Below are positions 52,560 through 64,000 of a DNA stretch of 64,000 bases, one piece after another (the stretch's first letter is position 1; the number at the start of each line of letters is the position of its first letter). The stretch lies in contig NC_049988.1 in NCBI RefSeq assembly GCF_000003815.2, forward strand, positions 3,571,971-3,635,970, given 5' to 3'. Source of the DNA: Branchiostoma floridae (taxonomy: Eukaryota > Chordata > Leptocardii > Amphioxiformes > Branchiostomatidae). Below the pieces are notes generated by a model. It was not told the origin of the DNA and made no database searches. It was given only the letters and a program-made list of their open reading frames with translations. Both the position numbers and the translations under genes were made by a program.

Positions 52560-53275
52560 GCTTCTGGAGTCCGCAAGACGCTAGAGGAATGTGGTTTTGG
52601 CTATGTCTGGCATTCTCCCATATCATCTGTCCTAAATCCATCACAAATTATTCCATCCATCGACCAACGTTTAAAAAATATGTACCTTCAATCTTTCGTG
52701 ACAGCAATGCAGAACAACAAATCACGAACATACAGATTACTTAAGACTATAATTACAGCGACGAGAAATACTTAAAGATTGCAAACATTCGGCACAGAAC
52801 AGCTATCACAAAGCTCCTAATTAGTTCACACATACTCCACATTGAAAAAGGCCGACATAACCGCATTCCTCTGGAACAACGAATTTGCCAATACTGTAAC
52901 TTGAACAAGATAGAGGATGAGTGTCACTTTATTGTTGACTGTACTTTATACAACAACCAAATAAACGTCCTTTTTGAAAATATACAACATAGAAAATATA
53001 CAACATATGTTCCCTAATTTCCGATACTTGAATACCACGGAAAATTTCATATTTCTCATGCGATTAGATAAACCATACATTATTGATTCCATCTGTCCAT
53101 CTGTTTTAAGAAGCGAGAAGAAGTTGAACTTGTACATACCCGAATGTATTAGCATATGTAGAGGTGATAAGATACCTTTTTCTTATATCAAAATTGTACC
53201 TTATCACTAGCGCTACGACCTGTACTTAGCTTGTTTGAGCACAAGTGTACAATAAAGGTCATTCATTCATTCATT
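52560..53275 (+). pseudogene. LINE ORF2 C-terminal relic with frameshift
   Basis: A frame with DQRLKNMYLQSFVTAMQNN and YRLLKTIITATRNT stops. The reading continues in another frame: YLKIANIRHRTAITKLLI, RICQYCNLNKIEDECHFIVDC. The C-terminal Cys/His motif is that of the LINE families at 43138 and 17286. The 3' UTR ends TGTACAATAAAGGTC and then CATT repeats (to 53278). Confidence 0.72.
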
Positions 53276-53278
53276 CAT

Positions 53279-53490
53279 TACTGTAAATGCAGAAATGTTC
53301 GCGGTGGATTAATGTTCGCGGTTTTCACGTTGACCACTTCACCGCGAACTTAAATCCACCGCGAACATTTTCCTACTATGGTATTAGACTGTAGTCTACG
53401 GAGTTACCGCGAAATTAAAACCACCGCGAAAAGTCCTTTTTCCAGCTACCGCGAAATTAAATCCCCGCGAACTTAAATGCATTTACAGTA
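53279..53490. repeat. MITE with ACTGTAAATGCA termini
   Basis: Inverted ends (TACTGTAAATGCA at 53279, TGCATTTACAGTA at about 53478) with TA-type flanks. Inside, CCGCGAACTTAAAT- and TTCGCGG-type motifs recur on both strands, so the element folds into a long hairpin. Confidence 0.8.
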
Positions 53491-53879
53491 TATTACACTG
53501 AACGACCCACCTCACCTAACATTTGCATATGTAACGTTGTTTAGTAAGCGTTGTTTAAAGCTATCCAATGAAGATGCTCCTAGTATCTAATGAAGATATG
53601 TTGAAGTTTTCTGGAAATACCCCTACCAGCTTTGCCCAGAGCACCTGTCCGCAATTCATCTGTATGCAAATGTATTTTTGTTATATTCTATGGTTTCGTT
53701 ATATAGTTTTACTCTCCATTACCCTTGTTATATGCTTTGCTTGTCTGTAAACGTTCCAAGATTCGTCTGTTCTCTCTGTTTGTTTCTGAAGACAACAAGA
53801 AAATAAGCGTGTTAAGCTTGAGCGTGTCGCCATCATGTTATTTGCTTATAATTATCTTACAATAAAAAATTTGAAAAAT

Positions 53880-54098
53880 ACCCCTTTTCATGACTCCACA
53901 TTATGACGTCATAAATACATCATTTTACATCAAAACAACGTCAATTTTGTAAAAGTTTTTTGATATTATGTCTATATTATTCTGTGAAAATTTGGTGGCC
54001 ATATAATAAGTCGTTTAAGAATTACAGGAGTTAGAAGCCACACCTCCCCCCCCGTCCAGGATGAACCAAAAAAGCCCGGTCTGAATAGGGTTAAAAGA
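53880..54098. repeat. Fragment of a dispersed repeat ending GAATAGGGTTAA
   Basis: It contains ATGACGTCATAAAT, TGGTGGCCATATAATAAG and a C-run, then GGTCTGAATAGGGTTAA. Related pieces are at 50750-51020, at 35035-35150 (AACCCTATTCAGACGGGGG) and at 42776-42930. Confidence 0.5.
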
Positions 54099-54114
54099 AA
54101 CAAAAAGACCAGAT

Positions 54115-54620
54115 CAGCAAAATAAAGATGAAATACACAGTAATGCAATACTGTAACCGCCCTGTTAACCTTCTTGACATCAAGTTTATAACATGGTTAC
54201 TTGTATTAACATGTCAAATGCATAGCAACCTTCCTTGTTGATAAAGACAGCCCTAGCAACCTTCCCTATTCTTGCTTTCAGCAAAGTAAAGATGAAATAC
54301 ACAGTAATGTAATACTGGCTGTAACCGCCCTGTTAACCCTCTTGACATCAAGTTTATAACATTGCTACTTGTATTAACATGTCAGATGCATAGCAACCTT
54401 CCTTGTTGATAAAGGCAGCCCTAGCAACCTTCCTTATTCTTGCTTTCAGCAAAATAAAGATGAAATACACAGTAATACAATACTGGCTGTAACCGCCCTG
54501 TTAACCTTCTTGACTTGACAAGTTTATAACATGGCTACTTGTATGAACATGTCAGATGCATAGCAACCTTCCTTGTTGATAAGGACACCCCTAGCAATCT
54601 TCCTTATTCTTGCTCTCTGG
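54115..54620. repeat. 164-168 bp tandem repeat, three copies
   Basis: GATGAAATACACAGTAAT recurs at 54127, 54291 and 54459. Each unit carries TGTAACCGCCCTGTTAACC, TTATAACAT and two GCAACCTTCC blocks. Copies are about 95% alike by eye; the last is partial. Confidence 0.9.
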
Positions 54621-54835
54621 CTTTCCCGACTTGGGCTTTTTTCTCCTTTACAACTTGGGTTAATAACCATGTTGAAGATTGTGCTCTGAAGAATACTCTA
54701 AGAGGAAAACATCGCATCGCTTGTTATTCGATGTTATCATTTTTCTTATTATCATTGATGTAGGTTCAAATTTGTACTAACACCATCATAGCCCTTTGTT
54801 TATGATACCCCCTTTCCACTTTATATATATATAGA

Positions 54836-55082
54836 GAGAAAATTTTGCAATAGTGTTCACAAAACATATATTACTAACCCCAAGAAATATGAGTGGTTTT
54901 GTTATTTAAACCTCTTTGACGCAACACGTTTTCACCACCTTTCCCGTTTTCCACAGTTAAAAGCATATGAACATTTGATTTTTTGTATTTGCCACTTATT
55001 AAGCTTTGATCCACAGGGCAATATTGTGCAGGAGTTTGAAATTAAGTTCCTTTATTTTGTTTTCCTTAATGTTAACAATTAA
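54836..55082 (+). other. Unrecognised open reading fragment
   Basis: An 80-codon plus-strand frame ending in TAA at 55080-55082, with coding-like composition: VHKTYITNPKKYEWFCYLN, then LFDATRFHHLSRFPQLKAYE and HLIFCICHLLSFDPQGN. I do not recognise the family. It ends ten bases before the right-hand transposon copy. It could be the 3' end of a retroelement ORF. Confidence 0.3.
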
Positions 55083-55259
55083 ATTTTTATATTTCAGCCA
55101 TACATAGTATGGTGAAATATATTGTATTCGTAATGTTTCTTTCTTTCTTTCTTCTTTCTCCTGTCAAATCTTCAAAGTGATTCATCTCCGCCGTTCCTGG
55201 ACCGAATGACCTGAAATTTGGCACAGGGGTAGAATGGGCCAATACCTTGATGCTTTTTT

Positions 55260-55860
55260 CTCAGTTTTATCATATCTGCCTCTAAAATGATTTTATTGAG
55301 ATTTTTTTGGTCAATTTTAGACCAAAACTGTATATTTTGGCCCCTGTACCCTGGTATTACAACCAAATGAGCTGAAATTTGACAGAGATGTGCCTTGATA
55401 ATGCCCCCATATAAATTCGATAACACTTTTGGTGTACAGTACAACAAAATGCTTATTTTTGCGATTTTTTTACCAATTTTTGACCAAAAAAGGACACTTT
55501 TGGCCCCTGTACCCTGGTATTACAACCAAATGAGCTGAAATTTGACAGAGATGTGCCTTGATAATGCCCCCATATAAATTCGATGACACTTTTGGTGTAC
55601 AGTACAACAAAATGCTTATTTTTGCGATTTTTTTTACCAATTTTTGACCAAAAAAGGACACTTTTGGCTCCTGTACCTTGGTATTGCAACCGAATGAGCT
55701 GAAATTTGACACAGATGTGCCTTGATAATACCTTCATATAAATTCAATAACACTTTTGGTGTACAGTGCAACAAAAGGCTTATTTTTTGCGATTTTTGGC
55801 CAATTTTTGACCAAAAAAGGACACTTTTGGCTCCTGTACCCTGGTATTACAATTAAATGA
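55260..55860 (-). repeat. 163-bp tandem repeat, right copy
   Basis: Inverted counterpart of the array at 7230-7800, again about four units. The frames over it are repeat shadows. Confidence 0.82.
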
Positions 55861-56214
55861 CCTGAAGTATAGATAGGCATTAGATACTTGGTAACAAGAT
55901 TCAAGTCAAATTTTTGACATAAACAACTTTAAAATGATTAAATTTGGCACTTTTCTGAGGGGAAATTTGTTTTCTTTTGGCCTCCTGACGTGACCTTCCG
56001 TGACCCCGCACAGAGCCACACCTGTGCGCGTCAGCCGGAGAGTTGATTGAATCAAAGACCTAGCCAATCAGCGAAGAGGAGACCAAAGGCTAATTAATAT
56101 TCATAAGCGGGGCCTCATGATCCCGTATATAGCAGTGTTCCCGCCAGGGGGAGCGAAGCCCGCCTAAGGCTCTCGCATTTTACACTATTCAGAAGGCTTT
56201 ATATTGTATCAGTT

Positions 56215-57659
56215 TTTATTTATTTATTTATTTATTGGTTTGGCTGCACCGAACACACAGCCAGGGCTACCCAACTAGCCTATGGCTATTACAAAGGGCT
56301 AGCCCTGCTGACAAACACATAAACAATACAAATTTAAAAAAAAGAACATTTGTATGTACATGGTGTAGGATAACTTACATATCATCTAAAATGGAGTATA
56401 TAACATCATATCATCGACAACAATATTTGCAATGAGAGGTCAGGGTCTGTATATACACGTGTATGACTAATTTACCATGCGTAAGGGTTGCCTAGACATT
56501 CCCACAGTTTTCTTTTGAAAGAAGCAGTGGAGGTGGCTGTGCGAGTAGCAGTAGGGAGAGGGTTCCAGAGTGCTGTTGCTCTGTAGATGAATGTTTTCTG
56601 TCCTCTGGTGGACTTAGTGAGTTCAGATGTCAGGTGGTCGCTGTTCCTGAGGGAGTAACGTGACTCAGTAGCAGACGCACGGGTTCTGGGTATCAGGGTT
56701 TGAAGGTGTGGAGGGCAGTGACCGTTGAGGAGCTTGTACAGGGTGACAGCGGTGTGGAATTGTCGTCGGAACTGCAGTGATGGAAGGGATAGCTGGGTGT
56801 ATAGAGATTGGTATGACGGGTACGGGAGTCCATGTTGTCCGCTGATCAGTCTGGCAGTTTGGTATTGAATTGATTCCAGTTTTGTTTCGTCGCGCTTGGT
56901 GAGTCCAGCCCAAACGACGTCGGCGTACTCCAGACCAGGTCTGGTGATGGTTTTGTACAGTCTGAGCAGGATATCCTTTGGTACCTTCTTTCTCAGTGCA
57001 CACAGTAGGCCAGCAGATCTTCTTGACTTAGTGGAGGTTGTTTCAATGTGTTTAGACCAGGAAAGTCTGTTTGTTAGGGTGACACCAAGATGCTTGTAGC
57101 TAGTAACAACTTGTAGTGTACAACCGCCTAGTATGACTGGAGTAGGGGGTCTAGGGAGAGTGCGGGTTGTGATGAACATCACCTTGCATTTGTCCTCATT
57201 GGCTTCTAGCTTCCAGTTTGTTAGCCAGTTGGATACGGACCGTAGGTCCGTGTTGAGTGAGTTGACTACATGTTGGACGGATCGGTTGCTGGTTGAGAGT
57301 GATGTGTCATCGGCGAACAGGTTTGCGTCAGACTGTGTGCAGCAGGTGGGTAGATCGTTGATGTAGAGGATGAAGAGGGTGGGACCTAGTACGGAACCTT
57401 GTGGGACACCCGCGAGAGGAGATTTCCATTCGGATGTTCCGCCCTGGATGACTACTCTTTGACGTCTGTTCGATAAGTAGCTGTGGAACCAGTTCAGCAT
57501 GGATCCACGTATTCCATGTGCTCGGATTTTGGTCAAGAGCCCTTGGTGCCACACTTTATCGAATGCTTTACGCAGGTCCAGAAACACGCAACCAACAACT
57601 TCCCCTCTGTCCATAGCTCGGGTCCATTCCTCTACAAGCCGGGCTAGTTGGAGTGTGGT
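56215..57659 (-). mobile_element. 5'-truncated LINE inserted in the transposon
   Basis: Comparison with the empty site in the left copy (near 6885) places the insert between CAGTT and TTCTTAGG, with at most a 3-bp GTT duplication. The tail is a short AAAT/ATTT repeat at 56215-56236, as in CR1/L2-like elements. The order of events is therefore transposon first, LINE later. Confidence 0.88.
56472..57614 (-). CDS. LINE reverse transcriptase (380 aa, truncated)
   Basis: The frame is open upstream of its first ATG to the truncation point (TTLQLARLVEEWTRA). It begins at polymerase motif A (GCVFLDLRKAFDKVW), then GVPQGSVLGPTLF, catalytic NLFADDTSL, and KLEANEDKCKVMFI. The C-terminal part has YADVVWAGLTKRDETKL and ends FKRKLWECLGN. 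It lacks endonuclease and fingers, so it is not a functional enzyme. Related to, but distinct from, the LINE at 17989. Confidence 0.83.
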   Translation of the reverse strand: MDRGEVVGCVFLDLRKAFDKVWHQGLLTKIRAHGIRGSMLNWFHSYLSNRRQRVVIQGGTSEWKSPLAGVPQGSVLGPTLFILYINDLPTCCTQSDANLFADDTSLSTSNRSVQHVVNSLNTDLRSVSNWLTNWKLEANEDKCKVMFITTRTLPRPPTPVILGGCTLQVVTSYKHLGVTLTNRLSWSKHIETTSTKSRRSAGLLCALRKKVPKDILLRLYKTITRPGLEYADVVWAGLTKRDETKLESIQYQTARLISGQHGLPYPSYQSLYTQLSLPSLQFRRQFHTAVTLYKLLNGHCPPHLQTLIPRTRASATESRYSLRNSDHLTSELTKSTRGQKTFIYRATALWNPLPTATRTATSTASFKRKLWECLGNPYAW

Positions 57660-58230
57660 GTTCTTAGGGGCATATCTATGATAATCGCAGCAGTCACTTA
57701 ACTTCTCTTCAGGAGTTTAGCGTAACACTATTTCAGGTCAAACCGTCAAAAGCAACTAAAAACAAACTTTAACGTTACTGAGTTCAACAGTACTTATAAC
57801 TTGTTATCCGAAGTTGAAACGCTAGCGATGGTATTTTCGCTGCGCTGTTAGCTCCGTGCAACTGTTGTTGACGGTCTTATAACGGTATATTTTGTACCCC
57901 TGTACCCTGGTATGAGTAACATTTGGTATAGATAGGCATAAGATAGTTGGTAAAATGATCCAAGTAAAATTTTTGGCTTAAAGTACTGTAAAAGGCTTAA
58001 TTACAGCACTTTTTTTAGGGGAAATTGGTTTTCTTTCGTTCTCCATGCCATGATCTTTCGGACGTTCACCCCACAGAGCCGACATCTGCACCTGCGTCTA
58101 GCCGGCAGGAAGAGTTAATTCAATTAATGGTTCAGCCAATCAGCGAAGAGGAAAGCGAAGGCTAATTAATATTCATAAGCGGGACCACACAATACGTTAA
58201 CTTGAAGACTCAGGCCGTACAGACTTCTCG

Positions 58231-59195
58231 NNNNNNNNNNNNNNNNNNNNNNNNNNNNNNNNNNNNNNNNNNNNNNNNNNNNNNNNNNNNNNNNNNNNNN
58301 NNNNNNNNNNNNNNNNNNNNNNNNNNNNNNNNNNNNNNNNNNNNNNNNNNNNNNNNNNNNNNNNNNNNNNNNNNNNNNNNNNNNNNNNNNNNNNNNNNNN
58401 NNNNNNNNNNNNNNNNNNNNNNNNNNNNNNNNNNNNNNNNNNNNNNNNNNNNNNNNNNNNNNNNNNNNNNNNNNNNNNNNNNNNNNNNNNNNNNNNNNNN
58501 NNNNNNNNNNNNNNNNNNNNNNNNNNNNNNNNNNNNNNNNNNNNNNNNNNNNNNNNNNNNNNNNNNNNNNNNNNNNNNNNNNNNNNNNNNNNNNNNNNNN
58601 NNNNNNNNNNNNNNNNNNNNNNNNNNNNNNNNNNNNNNNNNNNNNNNNNNNNNNNNNNNNNNNNNNNNNNNNNNNNNNNNNNNNNNNNNNNNNNNNNNNN
58701 NNNNNNNNNNNNNNNNNNNNNNNNNNNNNNNNNNNNNNNNNNNNNNNNNNNNNNNNNNNNNNNNNNNNNNNNNNNNNNNNNNNNNNNNNNNNNNNNNNNN
58801 NNNNNNNNNNNNNNNNNNNNNNNNNNNNNNNNNNNNNNNNNNNNNNNNNNNNNNNNNNNNNNNNNNNNNNNNNNNNNNNNNNNNNNNNNNNNNNNNNNNN
58901 NNNNNNNNNNNNNNNNNNNNNNNNNNNNNNNNNNNNNNNNNNNNNNNNNNNNNNNNNNNNNNNNNNNNNNNNNNNNNNNNNNNNNNNNNNNNNNNNNNNN
59001 NNNNNNNNNNNNNNNNNNNNNNNNNNNNNNNNNNNNNNNNNNNNNNNNNNNNNNNNNNNNNNNNNNNNNNNNNNNNNNNNNNNNNNNNNNNNNNNNNNNN
59101 NNNNNNNNNNNNNNNNNNNNNNNNNNNNNNNNNNNNNNNNNNNNNNNNNNNNNNNNNNNNNNNNNNNNNNNNNNNNNNNNNNNNNNNNNNNNNNN
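58231..59195. other. Assembly gap (965 N)
   Basis: It lies within the right transposon copy at a GC-rich block. The left copy has only about 70 bases at the equivalent place, so the gap may hide an extra insertion or be overestimated. Confidence 0.99.
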
Positions 59196-60839
59196 AAAAT
59201 AGTGTGGACAGGGTGTCCTGGGGTGCCGACTGAATGTCCCTGAGCGGGGTCCAGGTGCAGGGCCACTGTGGGGGGGGACCATGTGGGCGAAGCCCCCCCG
59301 GAAGCTCTTGCATTTTAGACTATTGAGAAGGCTTCTTTTATCAGTTTTTTTAGGGCCATATCTACGATAATCGTAGCAGTCACTTACTTCTCTTCAGCAG
59401 TTTGACTTTAAAATATTTCAGGTCAAAGCTTCAAAGACAACTAAAACCTCATAAACAACAAACTTTACTTAGCTCAACAGTATACAAAAATATTGTACGG
59501 GTTGACATCCTTAGTTGAAGCGCTTATTTATAGCGCTAGTATCTTCGATGCGCCGTTAGCCGCCGTGCGACTTTTGTTGACGGCCTGATATCCCTACGTC
59601 GCCGCCTCGCTGATATTCCCACGAACATGTTTCAAGAAAAATACCCAGCAAAAAACGCTGTTCTGCGTCAAATTCTATTCTATAAAACATGTGGGACTCA
59701 GTGTTATAGTCTAAATATTATGTAGAAGCACCGCTGTAGGAAAGAAGGTCCAAGCAATGTAAAACATCACGTAGCATGAAGTTCGCTGTCAACTGGCACA
59801 CAGCACATGGCTGTTTGAAACTCTAAGTCTAATCAACAGCCGTGTTTGATTGATAGCCGGCGGTCCTTTGATGAAGTCGGCGAAAGGTGCGTTAGTTAGA
59901 AAATCTGCGTTTAGTTTTGATACGTAATTATAAGTTAGACAGTGGCGAGAATGATTATTTTCTCATCAATATTTCTCTTCAGAATTATTTGAAATTAATT
60001 GTACATCTAAACAATTGGCTTACCTGTGCAATGTTTATATGATTAATGATCATGTGTAACGTATGGCTCCTAGTCAATAGATCAGCATTTTCTCTATAGT
60101 GACCACCTGTCTATAGTGGCCACATTTCCTAGTGCTGTTGTTGTTTGACATAAAGTTTGAACATTTAAATTGTAAGTAACTTTAAACTGCCAGAGTTTCA
60201 GCCCAATAAAACACTCTCAGCGCCAGCCTCGAGGGTATGAACAGACTGACCAGACAGACGAAAATAAATCCTCGAACAAGGTTCAATCGTATCTTCCGGG
60301 TCTGGCAGGAAGTTGTTAAACTAAAATAATAATAGGCTCGATGGCTGATTGCATACAAAGTAAAACAGTTTAACAGTTTTACAGGTTGAAGAAAACAAAC
60401 GCTCCTACAGTACCTGCACCTGCTTAATTATTAAATCGTATGCCCTACTTGAATAAAAAAAATTTCACTGCAATAATGAATGTACCCACATCACAAGGAG
60501 CTTATACTTTTTTTAAACTTACACCTAGTTATCGTACTGAAAATTGTTAATGACATTACATGAAGTCATTCAACAATTTTCAGTCATGATGAAAATTTTC
60601 TGAATGGAAAGTGTGATTATTGTCATTTTCTGAAAAATAGAAGCAAGCTCTGTTTTTACCTGGAATCAATTCACAATACCAGTCCACTTTGGGGGATAAT
60701 GTACTGTTAAGAGGATGTTCCATTTTTGCGCAGGGGTGATTTGGAACAGTCCAATGTTGCGTGGGAAGGGGTATGGCTGAAATATGCTGTATTTGCTCTT
60801 AAGCAAATGTCGGCCTTTCTAGTTACAAATTAACTTCTT

Positions 60840-61365
60840 ATCTAAAATTGTAACATTAAGTAGTTTAATTCACTCATCAATACATTTACTTTCTGTAGCA
60901 CCCTGTGTCTTTATCTGGTTATGTAGTGTCCTAGAATTGAGTTTGTCCAAGGGAAGAAATTCAGTCTTTAAAATTCCGAGCTAATTTGGTTGGAAATCAG
61001 CATACGTTGTTCCCTATCCTGGCTCAACAATGCTTTCCAATGCCCTGGTATAGCACCCCATACATTATGATGTTCAGCTAGGAAACTCCTTGTGTCTTGT
61101 AATTTTAAAGATAAATCTTATGCGTTTATAAATCTCCCCTGCAGAAAAACGTCTCGAATCTGTATGAGGTTACGTAAACTCAATCCAGTGTTTATAATAC
61201 AATGTTCTATTACCCAGTTTAATATACTGATTTCCCCATATTACCTCATTCATTATCTCTTTTGCTGTTTCTGGTACCTTCTTTACCCCTCCACCTGCTC
61301 GGTGCCTAGCCAGTATTATCTCCTTATAAAGTTGAAGTCATACTTTTACGTTATTCAAAGTATAT
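60840..61365 (-). pseudogene. Tx1/L1-like ORF2 C-terminal relic
   Basis: Minus-strand pieces such as EIMNEVIWGNQYIKLGNRTL, then YYKHWIEF, and later IVEPG and LNSRTLHNQIKT match the post-polymerase region of L1/Tx1 elements (WGN-xxI, YW/H-W). Stops and frame changes break it. It could be an old copy of the family present at the left edge. Confidence 0.5.
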
Positions 61366-61669
61366 AAGCAAGGCTGTGAACACCAATTTTGGTCACTGTA
61401 CAGTCACTCAGCATGAGTCTCAGTTTACATACACGTTTGTCTCGTGCATTTCCTTAAATCTTTCATGTAGCTTGTTCATCATAAATTTCTTTATCATGCC
61501 ACGTTATTCGTGTAAATCATGGAACACTGAAACACTTCTATCTATTGAAAATATGACTTCAATAATCTAAATGTGCGAATGAAGAACAACTAGCTCAGTT
61601 TGTTTCATCGTAAATCATCGGTGCATTTTGAACATTTTTCCAGGTTCTGTCTGTGTCAAATATACTTCT

Positions 61670-61835
61670 TCGCGAACCGCAGTTGAGAGCGCAGAGAGAG
61701 CGCGGTGAGAGCGCCATCCTAGCTAAATTGGTATTATAACCACTGTAGCGACCTATTGCGCTCGCTGCGCGCTCTCTTGGCGCTCTCTCTGCGCTCATCG
61801 TTGGATCGCCGTCCTAGGCGCTCTCACGGCGACTG
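61670..61835. repeat. Short inverted repeat of GCGCTCTC-type motifs
   Basis: GAGAGCGCAGAGAGAGCGC at about 61684 and GCGCTCTCTCTGCGCTC at about 61780 form an inverted pair around an AT-rich centre: a MITE-like unit. Confidence 0.55.
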
Positions 61836-64000
61836 TTTTGACCCGGTGTCACGGCGATCTCGCCCCCCGGGGCAAAATCACTAGCGATCTCGCCCTCCCC
61901 TGCTAGTGATCTCGCCCCCTATCTCGCCCCCCTTTAGCGATTTCGCCCCCCCAAAAAAAAAAACAAATAACATTTTAGAAGTTGATTGGTATAAATCACA
62001 AAATGCATACAGTTTCAGAATGATATAAGTACACGAGTCTGCTACATAACTCCATCCATAGTATTAATATTAACGTCATTACATGTTAATAAGACAGTTG
62101 AAGTTGTTTCAGACAAGGAGGGTTGGGTCCCCTGTATTGCCATTATTGCATATACTTGAGTCTCGACATAAGATGTATTTCATTGTATTCACCTGTCCTC
62201 AAGCAACCTATATATCCCCAATATGACGCCTCTACCATGAATTGACCACAAAAGAAGTATGAAATGTCTTTATTAGTTATGTAGATAAGGTATTCATTAG
62301 AATATCGCACATTCGTTATATGAACCTAGCCTATGGGTCTCTTCACCTCCAATATGACTGTTTTTCTAGTATTTAGAAACTCTGGTGTTTTACCCGTGTT
62401 TCTGAAGACTGGTACTTTACCAGTGTTTTTGTAGCATTTCGCAACAGGTATATGAACTTGCGCGTAGTTAGTGTTTATAATGAGAAACTATTATTCACTT
62501 GTGTTTTTGTTAGTGCTTTGGAAATGTTTCCTGCACAAGATAGAAAATACTGTGACAAATTAAAAACATGTAGCTGACTTATTCCGTACCGTAGATGGTG
62601 TTGATTTATACGTTCGCAATAGCTTTGTCTTTTTCCTCAAAATAGTGCCTTTTTCATTTCAATGGCTTGTTTGCATCGAACCATATGGTATCGACTTTCG
62701 AGGTATAACATCTTCGGGTAATTTATTTATTTATTTATTATTAATAAGGTGCCATATAAGTACCAGGTCAGCGAGTCTAATATGTAGTAGCTCTTGAGAA
62801 CCCTCCCAGAAGCATTGTTATTAATGAGGGAAGAAAACAATGGTGTGTATGGGGGGGGGGCGCGAAAACGCTAAAGGGGGGCGAAAACTCTAGTGATCTC
62901 ACCCCTCTCGGGGGGCGAGATCACGGGGGGGGGCGAGATTGCTGTGACACCGGTTCAAAACAGTCGCGGAGGTGATGGCAACCAAGGCGCTACCACACTC
63001 ATTCTCTACGCTCTTCCATGGCGACCATGGCGATCCCACCGCGCTCTTATACCCCCCTCACATTAGGCGTGATTCGATCGGAAGAGTAGTTTACGAGCTC
63101 TAAATGACATTTTCGTGAGTAAGACGTCCGGTGTGACAGCGATCTGTCAGACGCCCCCCCGAGGGGCGAGATCACTAGTGTTTTCGCCCCCCTTTAGCGT
63201 TTTCGCCTCCCCCCCCTTACCCACTACTTTTTTCGTCCCCCTTAAGAACATTGCTTCTCGAAGGGTTCTCAAGAGCAACTGGCTACTGCATATTAGGCTC
63301 GCTACCTGGTACTATACTGCACCTGGGGAGTAACGTATATGGTGTGTTACCTGGCACCTATATGGCACCTTTTTACCTGAAGATGTTATACCTCGAAAGT
63401 CGATACTATATGGTTCGATGCAAACAAGCCATTGAAATGAAAAAGACACTTTTTTGAGGAAAAAGACAGAGCTATCGCGAACGTATAAATCAACACCATC
63501 TACGGTACGGAATAAGTTAGCTGCATGATTTTAATTTGTCACAGTATTTTCTATCTTGTGCAGGAAACATTTCCAAAGCACTAACAAAAACACAAGTGAA
63601 TAATAGTTTCTCATTATAAACACTAACTACGCGCAAGTTCATATACCTGTTGCGAAATGCTACAAAAACACTGGTAAAGTACCAGTCTTAAGAAACACGG
63701 GTAAAACACCTGATAGAGTTTCTAAATACTAGAAAAACAGTCATATTGGAGGTGAAGATACCTATAGGCTAGGTGCATATAACAAAATGTGCGATATTCT
63801 AATGAATACCTTATCTACATAACTAATAAAGACATTTCATACTTTTTTGTGGTCAATTCATGGTAGAGGCTTCATATTGGAGATATATACATGTACGTTG
63901 CTTGAGGACAGGTGAATACAATGAAATACATCTTATGTCGAGACTCAAGTATATGCAATAATGGGAATACAAGGACCCAACCCTCCTTGTCCGAAACAAC
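61836..64000. repeat. Large palindrome with GATCTCGCCCCC motifs
   Basis: The sequence from about 62110 to 62935 is repeated in inverted order from about 63155 to the window end, with high identity (shared ends GACAAGGAGGGTTGGGTCC and its complement at 63975). The centre of about 220 bp is single-copy. Blocks of GGGGGCGAGATCAC occur beside the centre and again at 61850-61960. No coding frame is convincing. Confidence 0.82.

Larger units (their letters stand above)
55092..60822 (-). mobile_element. Non-autonomous transposon, right (inverted) copy
   Basis: The same element as at 4628-8012 in opposite orientation, starting TTTCAGCCATACATAG and ending GCCTTTCTAG. It is flanked by TTATA (55087-55091) and TTACA (60823-60827), a 5-bp duplication with one change. 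It differs from the left copy by small deletions, for example near 60055 and 60125, a LINE insertion (56215-57659) and the gap at 58231-59195. Confidence 0.72.

Noticed and set aside
58166-59313. Four open frames of 343-367 codons
   Set aside because: They consist almost entirely of N.

Overview
The window reads as animal nuclear DNA: exons with GT-AG introns, multidomain extracellular proteins, and a dense load of non-LTR (LINE) retrotransposons, MITE-like elements and minisatellites. The mix of Tx1-like and CR1/Jockey-like LINEs with a leucine-rich-repeat receptor, a collagen C-type lectin and a VWDE-like protein carrying a pentraxin domain fits a cephalochordate (amphioxus, Branchiostoma) best. 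That is an inference from gene content, and another marine invertebrate deuterostome is possible. Three runs of N (15326-15425, 51391-51490, 58231-59195) are assembly gaps.

Layout. 1-3.8 kb: an apparently intact Tx1-like LINE on the minus strand, with ORF2 running off the left edge. 4.6-8.0 kb: a 3.4 kb non-autonomous transposon, flanked by a 5-bp target duplication, sitting inside a dead LINE. 9.9-12.6 kb: a single-exon LRR transmembrane receptor with a repeated tyrosine motif in its tail. 13.6-17.6 kb: a degenerate tandem repeat, a mariner fragment and LINE relics. 17.7-24.2 kb: a six-exon type II membrane lectin (coiled coil, collagen stalk, C-type lectin domain). Its lectin exon is split by a 2.7 kb LINE with a clean 12-bp target duplication. 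26.3-49.8 kb: one 27-exon gene on the minus strand. I could join all exons in a single consistent phase to about 1,894 residues: pentraxin, D8C, VWDE-type repeats, VWD, EGF repeats, SEA, transmembrane segment, short tail. Its introns hold several retroelements. 50-55 kb: LINE relics, MITEs and a 165-bp tandem repeat. 55.1-60.8 kb: a second, inverted copy of the 3.4 kb transposon, itself hit by a LINE and interrupted by a gap. 60.8-64 kb: a Tx1-like relic and a palindrome of about 1.9 kb that reaches the right edge.

The three host genes all lie on the minus strand and all encode membrane-anchored extracellular recognition or adhesion proteins, so an immune or mucosal surface role is plausible but not shown. 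The strongest candidates for something undescribed are the pentraxin-D8C-VWD-EGF-SEA membrane protein, the triple tyrosine module of the LRR receptor, the in-frame lectin/reverse-transcriptase junction, and the non-autonomous transposon with a TTATA target duplication. Coordinates of exons come from reading splice sites by eye; no alignment or search was run.
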